Assembly (NCBI GenBank): GCA_046293395.1
Contig: JBKBOU010000001.1
Location: 620,001 to 684,000 of the forward strand
DNA length: 64,000 nucleotides
Direction: 5' to 3'
Origin: CAYNRA01 sp046293395
GTDB taxonomy: Bacteria > Bacteroidota > Bacteroidia > Cytophagales > Spirosomataceae
A model generated the notes under the pieces. That model searched no databases. It saw only the letters and a list, made by a program, of their open reading frames with translations, and was not told the origin of the DNA. Shown here one piece after another: positions 52,933-61,517 of the stretch (the stretch's first letter is position 1; each line of letters begins with the position of its first letter). A program made the position numbers and the translations under genes.

Positions 52933-54189
52933 ATGTCTGAAATTATCTTAGCTGACGTCATTACGATTGGAGACGAAATCCTATACGGTCAAATTGTGGA
53001 CACCAATACACAGTGGATTAGTGAAAAATTAGATATGTATGGTTTCAAAGTACGTCGCAAAATGTCTGTCGGTGATCAAGCTGCTGAAATCGAGGATATT
53101 GTGACCGAATCGAGCAAAAAAGCGCATATTATTATCCTGACAGGTGGTTTAGGGCCAACCAAAGACGATATTACCAAAACTACTCTTGCCCGACTTTTCA
53201 ACGATACATTGGTGATTGAACCTCACGCAGAGGCACTCATTCGCGATTATTTTATTTCGCGAGGACGGCCTTTTACAGAACTTAATCGGCAGCAGGCGGC
53301 AATTCCAAGTAAATGCACGTATTTACCCAATCTGAACGGAACGGCGCCAGGCATGTGGTTTGAAAACAACGGAACTATCCTAGTTTCGCTTCCGGGTGTG
53401 CCTTATGAAATGAAATATTTGATGGAAAAAGAGGTACTTCCCCGCCTGAAAACGCATTTCAACGCACCTACCATTTACCATCGAGTCGTTCGAACAATTG
53501 GCATTGGCGAGTCATTTCTAGCGGAAAAAATTGAAGCGTGGGAAGACAATTTGCCCAAAGAAATAAAGCTTGCCTATCTCCCAGGAAATGGCCAAGTCAA
53601 GCTTCGCCTCACAGGTATTGGTGACGATTTATCCCATTTACAGCAGTTGGTACAAATGGAAGTGGAGAAACTTGAAAAACAGATTCCAGAATACATTTAT
53701 AGTACAAAAAACCAAGAAATGCCGGAGGTAATCGGTGAATTATTGGTAGAGCAACAAAAAACCGTCGCTGTAGCAGAAAGTTGTACGGGCGGCTATTTGG
53801 CGCATTTGATAAGTGAAGTTCCGGGTTGTTCTCGTTATTTTATGGGGTCGGTTACGAGTTATGATAATTCCATTAAAATAGGTGAACTCGGTGTTGCGCC
53901 CCAAACCTTGGAACAATTTGGCGCAGTTTCTGAACAAACAGCGACCGAAATGGCAGAAGGTATTCGCCAAAAAATGAATGTGGATTTTGCACTTGCGACA
54001 ACTGGCGTTGCTGGGCCAAGCGGTGGCTCGGAAGAAAAACCTGTCGGAACAGTCTGGATTGCTTGTGCAGGACCAAAAGGAACGGTGACACAAAAATTGC
54101 AATTGACGACACAGCGAGAGACAAATATTCGTTGGGCAAGTTACTTAACTTTGAATCTTTTACGAAAAGAGCTGATTAAAAATCAATAA
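52933..54189 (+). CDS. cinA: CinA-like competence/damage-inducible protein, nicotinamide-nucleotide amidase
   Basis: The 418-residue protein has two domains. The N-terminal MoCF/MogA-like domain (ADVITIGDEILYGQIVDTNT, IILTGGLGPTKDD) belongs to the ADP-ribose pyrophosphatase-type COG1058 family. The C-terminal CinA domain (VAVAESCTGGYLAHLISEVPG, FALATTGVAGPSGGSEEKPVGTVW) corresponds to nicotinamide mononucleotide deamidase in the pyridine nucleotide cycle. Both domains look intact. It is followed by a 159-bp gap and the E2 gene on the same strand. Confidence 0.93.
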   Translation: MSEIILADVITIGDEILYGQIVDTNTQWISEKLDMYGFKVRRKMSVGDQAAEIEDIVTESSKKAHIIILTGGLGPTKDDITKTTLARLFNDTLVIEPHAEALIRDYFISRGRPFTELNRQQAAIPSKCTYLPNLNGTAPGMWFENNGTILVSLPGVPYEMKYLMEKEVLPRLKTHFNAPTIYHRVVRTIGIGESFLAEKIEAWEDNLPKEIKLAYLPGNGQVKLRLTGIGDDLSHLQQLVQMEVEKLEKQIPEYIYSTKNQEMPEVIGELLVEQQKTVAVAESCTGGYLAHLISEVPGCSRYFMGSVTSYDNSIKIGELGVAPQTLEQFGAVSEQTATEMAEGIRQKMNVDFALATTGVAGPSGGSEEKPVGTVWIACAGPKGTVTQKLQLTTQRETNIRWASYLTLNLLRKELIKNQ

Positions 54190-54348
54190 TTACCAATTAT
54201 TTCTTAAAATAAGCCAAGATAAGGTTATACTTTGGGCAAATATCTACTTATTTTTGTGTGTCAAAACACAACATGCGTCAAGAATAAGTAAAATGTGCGT
54301 TTATCATTTGCTTATTTTTACAAATCACCTTACAAATATCCATCAACA

Positions 54349-55653
54349 ATGGCTAAAATAGAAATGATGATGCCCTCCATGGGGGAAAGTATTTTTGAAT
54401 GTACCGTCTTGCATTGGTTAGTGAAAGAAGGTGACCAAGTAGAAGTCGATGACATGATTTTGGAGGTCGCTACGGACAAAATAGACACCGAAATTGGTGC
54501 AACCTCTGCTGGAAAAATCGTTCAATTCTTGGTCAAAGAGGGAGAACAAGCACTCATTGGTAAACCCATTTGTATCATTGAGACGGAAGCCGTTGAAGTC
54601 GCTACACCTATACCCGTACAAGCCAGTGAGGTTTCATTAGAAGCAATCAGTGCAGAAAATATTTTAAAAGAGATAGAGGTAATTCAAGATTTATCTGTAC
54701 CAAAGCTTACTTCTGCTTCGCGCTTTTACTCTCCATTGGTCATGACAATTGCTGAAAAAGAGAATATTTCTCAGCAAGAATTGGATGCCATTGCCGGAAC
54801 AGGTTTGGAGAACCGCGTGACGAAACACGATATCCTTGCCTATCTTGCAAATAAAGAAAAAAATACAAACACCTCATTACCAACTACTCAGGAAGTAAAA
54901 TCAGCGCCAGTTTCAGTACCTTCGCCTATTCAACGGGTTGATGGATTAGATGAAATCATTGAAATGGATCGGATGCGCCGCATGATTGCTGACCGAATGG
55001 TGGAATCGAAGCGGACTGCTCCCCACGTGACATCTTTTGCGGAGTCTGACATGACAGCTCTTGCCCAATGGCGCACGAAAATCAAAGGAAAATTTGAAAA
55101 AGAAACGGGCGAGAAACTCACTTTTACACCATTGCTTGTAGAAGCTGTCGTGAAGGCGCTCAAACAATTCCCGATGATGAATGTGCAGGTCGATGGATAC
55201 CAAATCATCAAGAAAAAACACATCAATATTGGGTTGGCAGTCGCTCTGCCGAATGGTAATTTGATTGTTCCTGTCATACACCAAGCAGATTCGTATAGTT
55301 TGACGGGCTTGACAAAAATGGTGAATGATTTGGCTTTTCGTGCGCGAAACAACCAGTTAAAACCACACGAATTGCAAGGAGGCACTTATACGATTTCGAA
55401 TATTGGCTCATTCGGGAATATTTCGGGTACGCCTATTCTCGTACAGCCACAAGTGGGAATTATGGCATTTGGTGCGATTGTCAAGGTTCCGGCGGTTGTC
55501 GAAACACCGCAAGGAGACATGATTGCCATTCGTCAAAAAATGATTTTATCTCATTCGTATGACCACCGTGTTGTAGATGGCTCCCTTGGCGGGCAGTTTG
55601 TCAAGGCAGTTGCCGATTATTTAGAAAAGTTTGATGTGAATCGTACGTTTTAA
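54349..55653 (+). CDS. 2-oxo acid dehydrogenase dihydrolipoamide acyltransferase (E2)
   Basis: The core of a 2-oxo acid dehydrogenase complex; it transfers the acyl group from lipoamide to CoA. The start at MAKIEMMMPSMGES begins exactly at the lipoyl domain. Lipoyl-lysine is Lys44 in EVATDKIDTEIG. A peripheral-subunit-binding domain lies at about residues 125-165 (YSPLVMTIAEKENISQQELDAI, RVTKHDILAYL). The catalytic domain ends with HSYDHRVVDG, with the catalytic His at about residue 406. Sequence alone does not decide between pyruvate, 2-oxoglutarate and branched-chain substrates. E1 and E3 genes are not adjacent. Confidence 0.9.
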   Translation: MAKIEMMMPSMGESIFECTVLHWLVKEGDQVEVDDMILEVATDKIDTEIGATSAGKIVQFLVKEGEQALIGKPICIIETEAVEVATPIPVQASEVSLEAISAENILKEIEVIQDLSVPKLTSASRFYSPLVMTIAEKENISQQELDAIAGTGLENRVTKHDILAYLANKEKNTNTSLPTTQEVKSAPVSVPSPIQRVDGLDEIIEMDRMRRMIADRMVESKRTAPHVTSFAESDMTALAQWRTKIKGKFEKETGEKLTFTPLLVEAVVKALKQFPMMNVQVDGYQIIKKKHINIGLAVALPNGNLIVPVIHQADSYSLTGLTKMVNDLAFRARNNQLKPHELQGGTYTISNIGSFGNISGTPILVQPQVGIMAFGAIVKVPAVVETPQGDMIAIRQKMILSHSYDHRVVDGSLGGQFVKAVADYLEKFDVNRTF

Positions 55654-55677
55654 ACAAATATAATTTACACAAATACG

Positions 55678-55721
55678 AAAGCCATAAAATACGCTCCGAA
55701 GACGTATTTTATGGCTTTTTT
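55678..55721. terminator. Terminator of the E2 gene
   Basis: A 16-bp perfect stem AAAGCCATAAAATACG/CGTATTTTATGGCTTT (55678-55693 and 55703-55718), nine-base loop, then T-run. A second short hairpin, GGGGAG/CTCCCC (55732-55737 and 55742-55747), follows it. Confidence 0.9.
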
Positions 55722-56103
55722 GTAGGTTATTGGGGAGGATTCTCCCCTATCAAAACACGCTACAAATGAGTTTTGAGTGTAGCTAACTAAGGAAAGAATA
55801 CATTGCCAAGACATTTTTTGTGGGTTCTTAAATGATGTTATCACTCATTTCAAATCGTCTTTGGCGTTTGTATAAAATTTGTCCTCCATCCATTTTACAG
55901 GATTGTTTACAATATAATTTGAAATTCGGTGATAATCGTCCATGGAACGTATAATATGGTCGTGAAATCGTGTTTGCCAATCAAATTCAATGTTGTTTTT
56001 TCGGGCATAGGTGGTTACGGCAGATTTATAACCCCTAATAATGGACGATAGGTTTTTGTATTGTGGGGCAAATTGGTTTTTATATGCGATATCGTTGGCG
56101 TTT

Positions 56104-56131
56104 GTAGAGACGCGATGCGTCGCGTTTCTAC
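56104..56131. repeat. REP-like palindrome within the RAYT gene (second loop)
   Basis: A 28-base palindrome with a 12-bp stem including one G-T pair and a TGCG loop, built from GTAGAGACGCGA and TCGCGTTTCTAC. It encodes residues 115-124 of the transposase and resembles the unit in the first loop (GAGACGCAATG), with GCGA in place of GCAA. Confidence 0.7.
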
Positions 56132-56286
56132 GTTGCGTATTATATTCATTTGCACCAATAATAACAATGCCGTGTATATGATTGGGCATTACCACAAATT
56201 CCCCTAATTCTAAATTCATATCGGGTCGTAATTCAATCGTTTTATACCATTCTGAATGAGCCATTTGTCCAATTTCGGTGGGTCGT

Positions 56287-56340
56287 AGAGACGCAATGCG
56301 TGGAGACGCAATGCATTGCGTCTCTACGCATTGCGTCTCT
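56287..56340. repeat. 54-base compound REP-like palindrome within the RAYT gene (first loop)
   Basis: Two 27-base arms, each with two copies of the 11-mer GAGACGCAATG, meet head to head at ATGCAT. Only one position differs (a G-T wobble). On the gene strand it is read as residues 45-63, a Cys-, Thr- and Ser-rich segment between conserved RAYT blocks. Confidence 0.8.
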
Positions 56341-56509
56341 AAAACAATTTTTCCAAAATAATTTTCCTTGTTTTTGGTACAAATGGTTATAAAATACATT
56401 GCTTCATTTGCATAATTCCAATTTTGCAAACGTGTAGTAGGAACTCTGTATTTATTATTGAATAATATTGACATTATGTTACGTTTAAAATTTAATTTTC
56501 ATAGTATTT

Positions 56510-56668
56510 TTACAATCGAGTTTGTGTCGCAAAATAGGTCTGCCGCCCCAATGCCACCACTTCTTTGCTTGGGTCGGCATTTTGTACAATAAGGTAACAG
56601 GCGCAACGACTCAGTTTATATCTTAGGTAAGTTTGTGTTGCTCCTGTAATCTTCCCCAAACATACCTT
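56510..56668 (-). pseudogene. Remnant of a DinD/Bro-N (DNA-damage-inducible protein D-like) gene
   Basis: Between two stop codons, the minus strand encodes about 52 residues that include YKLSRCACYLIVQNADPSK and EVVALGRQTYFATQTRL. DinD and BRO-family proteins carry (R)YACYLI.QN.DP.K....AQTYFA.QTR, so this is a clear match to the middle of that domain. A one-codon insertion (Arg in GRQTYF) and stops on both sides show it is decayed. The rest of the gene is missing. It lies about 36 bp upstream of the RAYT gene, on the same strand. Confidence 0.65.
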
Positions 56669-56849
56669 CTATTCATCTACCCTACAAACTTTTTTTATTA
56701 AACGGTCATTCTAAACGCTTTTCACAAAGCAGTAAACAAAAAATTACATATTACTCCTTTCTATTTATACCTAACTTTCTGTTCAATACGTAGCTAACCA
56801 ACGCAGCAGTACGCTTCATCTCTTCTTTCTTGCTTTCCAACGCTTCCAC
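56669..56849. other. Remainder of the 428-bp gap before the arabinofuranosidase gene
   Basis: No complete gene is present between the DinD remnant and the arabinofuranosidase promoter. A short minus-strand open stretch (56751-56862) encodes KVEALESKKEEMKRTAALVS and a basic tail, looks protein-like and ends in TAA. It may be another gene remnant, but no family is recognised. Confidence 0.3.
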
Positions 56850-56880
56850 TTTGTAAAATCAAGAAAGTACACTAATTTTA
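56850..56880 (+). promoter_or_regulatory. Bacteroidota-type promoter of the arabinofuranosidase gene
   Basis: TTTG (56850-56853) and TAATTTTA (56873-56880) are separated by exactly 19 bases, the preferred spacing. The -7 box differs from TAnnTTTG only in its last base. The start codon is 22 bases downstream. Confidence 0.6.
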
Positions 56881-56902
56881 GTCTTCAACCAAACCTAAAA
56901 AA

Positions 56903-58462
56903 ATGAATTACCTACAAAAAGCGTCTTTGGGCGTATTCCTTTGGGGTTGTGCAGCATTCTCCGACCTTTCTGCCCAAACCAACTTTATTTTACATACCGA
57001 CCAATCCAAAGTGCAAATCAACAAGCACATTTACGGTCATTTTGCCGAACACCTCGGTCGTTGTATTTATGGCGGTATATACGTCGGTGAAAATCAAACC
57101 CAAATTCCACACACGGACGGTGTAAGAAATGACATGATTGAGGCACTCAAAGCATTAAAAGTGCCGAATCTCCGCTGGCCTGGTGGTTGCTTTGCTGATA
57201 CGTATCAATGGAAAGACGGGGTGGGCAAAAAAGAAAATCGCCCTTCGCTCGTCAATTCTTGGTGGGGCGGAGTAACAGAAGACAACTCCTTCGGTACGCA
57301 TGACTTTCTCAATTTGTGTGAACGTATCGGCGCTGAACCCTACCTCGCAGGAAATGTCGGAAGCGGCTCTGTCAAAGATTTAAGTGATTGGGTCTATTAT
57401 GTCAACCACCCAACAGGAAGCCCAATGGCTAAATGGCGCAAAGAAAATGGACGCGAAAAACCTTGGAATGTACGCATGTGGGGCGTAGGAAACGAGGCTT
57501 GGGGCTGTGGCGGAAATATGACAGCCGAATATTATGCCAATATTTATAAGCAATATGCTACTTTCATGAATGACGTTAACCCAGACGCCAAACTCATGAA
57601 AATTGCCTCAGGTGCAACCGGTGATGACTATCATTGGACGGAAACGCTCATGAAAAATATCCCCCATTCTCTGCTTCATGGCGTTGCATTACATCATTAT
57701 GCCGTCATTGATTGGAACAAAAAAGGGCCTTCAACGGCTTTCACAGACTATCATTATTTCCGAACTTTGGAAGAAGCCTGGAAAATGAATGAATTGATTA
57801 CACGCCATTCTACTGTCATGGATAAATACGATCCACAGAAAAAAGTAGCCTTGATTGTCGATGAATGGGGTGGCTGGTACGATGTAGAACCCGGTACAAA
57901 TCCTGGTTTTTTGTACCAACAAAATACGATTCGTGATGCGCTCGTTGCTGGTATGACCCTCAATATTTTCAATAATCATGCGGAGCGAGTAAGAGGAGCA
58001 AATTTGGCGCAAATTGTCAATGTATTGCAAGCAGTTATCCTTACAGAAGGCGAAAAAATGCTCTTAACGCCTACTTACCACGTCATGAAAATGTACCAAG
58101 TACACCAAGACGCACAACTTATTCCGCTTGATTTTACCTCACCTATGTACTCGTTTGAAGGGAAATCAATTCCAGCGATTTCCGCATCTGCATCCAAAGA
58201 TGCAGCAGGCGTACTTCATATCTCATTGACCAACGTGGACCCAACGCAAACTCATGCTCTTCAATTTTCGTTGCGCGGAGAAAATTGGAAGAACATTCGT
58301 GCTGAAATCGTAACATCTTCCAAAGTAAATGAGTACAATACTTTCGAAGAACCGAATAAAATCACGGTTCAGCCCTTCAAAAAGGTAAAGTTACAGGATA
58401 ATAAAATAAGTACTGAAATCCCACCGCATTCGGTGATGATGATTACGATTAATCCTTCTTGA
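56903..58462 (+). CDS. Exported GH51 alpha-L-arabinofuranosidase
   Basis: This enzyme releases terminal arabinofuranose from plant polysaccharides such as arabinoxylan and arabinan. The 519-residue protein has a signal peptide (cleavage near LSAQ at 22-25), so it acts in the periplasm or outside the cell. Family GH51 retaining residues are present: acid/base Glu198 in GVGNEAWG and nucleophile Glu321 in IVDEWGGW. HIYGHFAEHLGRCIYGGIYV and LRWPGGCFADTYQWKDGVG near the N-terminus are hallmarks. The C-terminal 100 residues form a beta-sandwich. No other polysaccharide-utilisation genes are next to it. Confidence 0.94.
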   Translation: MNYLQKASLGVFLWGCAAFSDLSAQTNFILHTDQSKVQINKHIYGHFAEHLGRCIYGGIYVGENQTQIPHTDGVRNDMIEALKALKVPNLRWPGGCFADTYQWKDGVGKKENRPSLVNSWWGGVTEDNSFGTHDFLNLCERIGAEPYLAGNVGSGSVKDLSDWVYYVNHPTGSPMAKWRKENGREKPWNVRMWGVGNEAWGCGGNMTAEYYANIYKQYATFMNDVNPDAKLMKIASGATGDDYHWTETLMKNIPHSLLHGVALHHYAVIDWNKKGPSTAFTDYHYFRTLEEAWKMNELITRHSTVMDKYDPQKKVALIVDEWGGWYDVEPGTNPGFLYQQNTIRDALVAGMTLNIFNNHAERVRGANLAQIVNVLQAVILTEGEKMLLTPTYHVMKMYQVHQDAQLIPLDFTSPMYSFEGKSIPAISASASKDAAGVLHISLTNVDPTQTHALQFSLRGENWKNIRAEIVTSSKVNEYNTFEEPNKITVQPFKKVKLQDNKISTEIPPHSVMMITINPS

Positions 58463-58491
58463 CAAGAGTTTTCATCTCGTTCAATTAGTAC

Positions 58492-58537
58492 AAAACGACT
58501 GACAGGTATTTTACTCACCTGTCAGTCGTTTTTTTTA
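58492..58537. terminator. Bidirectional terminator between arabinofuranosidase and decarboxylase
   Basis: A 16-bp perfect stem AAAACGACTGACAGGT/ACCTGTCAGTCGTTTT (58492-58507 and 58517-58532) with a nine-base loop and a T-run on the right. It serves both convergent genes. Confidence 0.9.
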
Positions 58538-58542
58538 CCTAT

Positions 58543-59940
58543 TTACCGAACAGCTTCCAACGTATTCACCAAATCCAGAATATCAGCTTCTTCTGTCAAA
58601 TAATTCGTTATGCATGCACGAATTGTTGGTTTTTTCTGAACACTATATACAGAAATCCATGCTTTCCCATCACGAATAACCTTTTGAACGGTTTCATGTG
58701 GGTACAAATCTGCGACTTCCTCTGCTGGCATAAAACAAGCGATAGGCAAGGGCGAATGATTTTTCAAAACCCATCCCTTTTCCTGTAATTTCTCTTTCAA
58801 GAAATCGCCTTTGCGCATCTGCTCGTCCACCAACTCCTCCCATCCTTTCCAACCGTAAAAAAGCCAAGATAAATACACTTTCAATCCAATAAATCGGCGC
58901 GACCATTGGATAGAATGGGCAAAAGGATCGATAATTTCCTCCGCCATTGTTTCTTTGGGCATGTAATCTGCAAAAATCCGAAAAGTAGTCGATAGAATAG
59001 ACGTATGCTTGGTGATAAACATGCCAGCACCCATAGGGACAGACAACCATTTATGCGCATCAAACGTAATGGAATCAGCACGTTCAATGCCCTTTATATA
59101 CTTTTTATACGTCTCACTCAATGCCAAAGCACCGCCATACGCGCCATCTGCGTGTAACCAAAGCTGGTATTTTTGAGCAATATCTGCCAACCCGTCTATG
59201 GGGTCAATCGCACCTGTGCCCGTTGCACCCATGCAAGCCACTAGCATACACGGATGAAAACCATTGGCGATATCAGCGAGTATTTGCTCTTCAAGTGTAG
59301 AAATTGAAATTTGTGAAGCACTATTTGTGGCAATTTTCCGAACAAAATCCAAACCAATGCCTGTCACCATCGCAGCGCGCATCACAGAATGATGGCTTTC
59401 TTCTGAACAATATACGACAGGCTGTTTGTCAAGTTGACGAATTCCGGTATATCCAATCTTCGGAAAATGATGGGTTAATGCGCAAAGCACAGCCGTCAGG
59501 TTGGCTTCTTGCCCACCGGATGTAAAATTTCCGTCTATTGAATGCGCTGCATATCCCATTTTCTGACCGATTTGTTCGATCATAAATTGCTCTACTTCAG
59601 CAGCAAAAGGCGCATGACTCCACGCAGCCATTTGTGGATTATAGAGCGCCGTTAGCACATCTGCAAGAATACCTGCAAAGCTTGCACGCGGGTTAAAAAG
59701 TCCAAAATAAGCCGGGTGCGATGTATGTACGATGTACTTATTTAAACCCGTCAGTACGTGAAGTAGCGCCTCTTTGGCAGATAAATTTTCTGATTCAGTG
59801 GGCAATCGCACAAAATCACGAATTTCACTTTGTTGCAATGGAGGGGCGACAGCTACATTTTTTGGATTGGTATAGTGCTGTTCTAATTGAGGAATAAGCC
59901 ATTCCCAGATTTCGTTACGGAGTTGAGGAGATAAATCCAT
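58543..59940 (-). CDS. PLP-dependent group II amino acid decarboxylase family protein
   Basis: A 465-residue cytoplasmic protein in the group II decarboxylase family (aromatic amino acid, glutamate and diaminobutyrate decarboxylases). Visible are SHPAYFGLFNPRASFAGILA near residue 80, YCSEESHHSVMRAAMVTGIG (PLP ring stacking), HADGAYGGALAL with the PLP Asp, and the Schiff-base lysine in SITFDAHKWLSVPMG. The usual HVDAAYGG is HADGAYGG here. The substrate cannot be assigned. It is monocistronic, between the arabinofuranosidase terminator and the terminator behind the desaturase. Confidence 0.9.
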   Translation of the reverse strand: MDLSPQLRNEIWEWLIPQLEQHYTNPKNVAVAPPLQQSEIRDFVRLPTESENLSAKEALLHVLTGLNKYIVHTSHPAYFGLFNPRASFAGILADVLTALYNPQMAAWSHAPFAAEVEQFMIEQIGQKMGYAAHSIDGNFTSGGQEANLTAVLCALTHHFPKIGYTGIRQLDKQPVVYCSEESHHSVMRAAMVTGIGLDFVRKIATNSASQISISTLEEQILADIANGFHPCMLVACMGATGTGAIDPIDGLADIAQKYQLWLHADGAYGGALALSETYKKYIKGIERADSITFDAHKWLSVPMGAGMFITKHTSILSTTFRIFADYMPKETMAEEIIDPFAHSIQWSRRFIGLKVYLSWLFYGWKGWEELVDEQMRKGDFLKEKLQEKGWVLKNHSPLPIACFMPAEEVADLYPHETVQKVIRDGKAWISVYSVQKKPTIRACITNYLTEEADILDLVNTLEAVR

Positions 59941-59963
59941 TTGCGTAGAGGTTGAAATGAAAT

Positions 59964-59997
59964 AACAAAAAAGGCTATCGAGTGTATCGATAGCCTT
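59964..59997. terminator. Terminator of the desaturase transcript
   Basis: An 11-bp perfect stem AAGGCTATCGA/TCGATAGCCTT (59971-59981 and 59987-59997) with loop GTGTA. On the minus strand it is followed by a T-run, so it ends the leftward desaturase unit. Confidence 0.85.
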
Positions 59998-60015
59998 AAA
60001 ATTTGAACGAATATA

Positions 60016-60792
60016 TTAAAAATCGTGATGGGTATCAGGAGATTTTACAGCTACTTTTTTGGGAGTAATGATTTTAGCCCACGAGAGTAGTTTAATTACC
60101 GGATACGTCGGGTCGATTTCATACCATCTTTTGGCAAAATTGATGGACATAGGATGTTTGTGGTGATTATTTTGGAATAATTCGCCCATCATCAAGAAAT
60201 CTAAAATAAGTGAATTTTTTGACTCGTCGCGGTTGTCAAAGTTCTGATATCCGTACTTGTGACCACTCCAGTTTACAATAGCTCCGTGGATTGGTCCCAT
60301 CAAAAAGTGAATAGGAAGCAAGAAAAAGAATGCCCAATGCACGTCAAAATACATGTAACCAACGACGTAGAAAGCGATGTAGCCAATCCCCCAAAGGATA
60401 CGACTACCCCAAAAGTCACCAATTTTATCGATGGCTTTCCATTCAGGGAAATCACGGTCAAAACGGTCTTCTACTTTTTGCTTGTACTGCAAAACAGAAT
60501 TATAAATATCTTTTGTTTTCCACATCATGGTAAAGATATTTTTGGTGTGATGCGGAGAATGTGGGTCGTGTTCGGTATCGCTGAACGCATGGTGCATTCG
60601 GTGTAAGACAGCATACGCACGCGGGTTTAGGTACGAAGAACCTTGCGAAATATAAGTCAATAAATAGAAGAATTTCTCCCAAAACTTGTTCATTGTGAAC
60701 ATTTTATGCGCTGAATAGCGATGGAGGAAAAAAGTTTGGCTGAAAAGGGACAGGTACCAGTGTCCGACAAAAAATGAGATTGCTGCAACCAT
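60016..60792 (-). CDS. Membrane fatty acid desaturase (acyl-CoA desaturase type)
   Basis: A diiron membrane enzyme that introduces a double bond into acyl chains and adjusts membrane fluidity. The start at MVAAISFFVGHWYLSLFSQ was chosen because longer readings run through the end of the DUF4159 gene. The three histidine boxes are FLHRYSAH, LHRMHH and FQNNHHKHP. Hydrophobic helices flank the boxes. The length of 258 residues is usual for bacterial stearoyl-CoA-desaturase-like proteins. Upstream, 59 bp away, is the DUF4159 gene, probably in the same unit with rsmE. Confidence 0.88.
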   Translation of the reverse strand: MVAAISFFVGHWYLSLFSQTFFLHRYSAHKMFTMNKFWEKFFYLLTYISQGSSYLNPRAYAVLHRMHHAFSDTEHDPHSPHHTKNIFTMMWKTKDIYNSVLQYKQKVEDRFDRDFPEWKAIDKIGDFWGSRILWGIGYIAFYVVGYMYFDVHWAFFFLLPIHFLMGPIHGAIVNWSGHKYGYQNFDNRDESKNSLILDFLMMGELFQNNHHKHPMSINFAKRWYEIDPTYPVIKLLSWAKIITPKKVAVKSPDTHHDF

Positions 60793-60851
60793 TGTTGTAC
60801 GTTGAATAAAAATAAAAAGTGTAAAAGAGTAAATTACAAATGTGCCGAAAA

Positions 60852-61514
60852 TCAATGAACTGAGAAAGCGTATTGAATGAGATTTGCACCCATTTGGAGT
60901 GCTTCTTTTCTTTTTTCGGGTGAATTGGTATGCACGGAGGCATCTTCCCACCCGTTTCCTAGGTCCGATTCGTACGAATAAAAGCAAACTAATTTTCCTT
61001 TCCAAAACAATCCAAAACCTTGTGGCGGCTTATTATCGTGTTGATGGATTTTGGGTAAGCCCTTTTCAAACGTAAATTTTTGGCGATAAATAGGATGCGA
61101 GAAAGGTATTTCAACGAAAGAAAGTTCTGGAAAAACCTTTTTCATTTCCCGTCTGATAAATAGGTCAAGCCCGTAATTATCGTCCACATGCAGAAACCCA
61201 CCAGCCAGTAAATAATTCCGTAAATTTCGAGCTTCTGACTCTGAAAAAAGGACATTTCCATGACCTGTCAAATAAACAAAAGGATAATTAAGCAACTCGG
61301 AACTACCTACTTCTACGTGGTCTTCTTCAACTAAAATAGAAGTTTTGAGTTGCTCGTTACAAAAAGCGATAAGATTCGGCAAAGCTGTTTTATTTGCGTA
61401 CCAATCTCCGCCCCCACCGTACTTTAACTTTGCAATTTTCACACTCCCATTTGTTTGGGCATTGCCAACCACAATGAGTAAGAAAAAGAGAAAGAAAAGT
61501 CCTATGTACTTCAT
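60852..61514 (-). CDS. DUF4159 domain exported protein
   Basis: A 220-residue protein with a signal peptide (IGLFFLFFLLIVVGNAQ). The mature part matches DUF4159: SVKIAKLKYGGGGDWYANKT, YPFVYLTGHGNVLFSESEAR, LLAGGFLHVDDNYGLDLFIR. The family is related to glutamine amidotransferase-like ThuA folds and is common in Bacteroidota, but its function is unknown. It is 3 bp after rsmE on the same strand and precedes the desaturase, so these three form one leftward unit. Confidence 0.85.
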   Translation of the reverse strand: MKYIGLFFLFFLLIVVGNAQTNGSVKIAKLKYGGGGDWYANKTALPNLIAFCNEQLKTSILVEEDHVEVGSSELLNYPFVYLTGHGNVLFSESEARNLRNYLLAGGFLHVDDNYGLDLFIRREMKKVFPELSFVEIPFSHPIYRQKFTFEKGLPKIHQHDNKPPQGFGLFWKGKLVCFYSYESDLGNGWEDASVHTNSPEKRKEALQMGANLIQYAFSVH

Positions 61515-61517
61515 ATA

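Larger units (their letters stand above)
55845..56474 (-). mobile_element. REP-associated tyrosine transposase (RAYT, IS200-like) gene
   Basis: The 209-residue protein is a RAYT: a single-copy domesticated relative of IS200/IS605 Y1 transposases that acts on REP palindromes. The HUH metal motif is His99-Ile-His101 in VMPNHIHGIV, and candidate catalytic tyrosines are Tyr149 and Tyr156 in IIRGYKSAVTTYARK. The N-terminal segment TRLQNWNYANEAMYFITICTKN fits the family. Two palindromic insertions that read through in frame occupy variable loops at residues 45-63 and 115-124. The reading frame is intact. No flanking inverted repeats or target duplications define a mobile unit. A degraded DinD fragment lies just upstream on the same strand. 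Confidence 0.88.

Noticed and set aside
55654..56902. Complete insertion sequence around the RAYT gene
   Set aside because: No terminal inverted repeats or target duplications were found, and RAYTs are usually single-copy domesticated genes.
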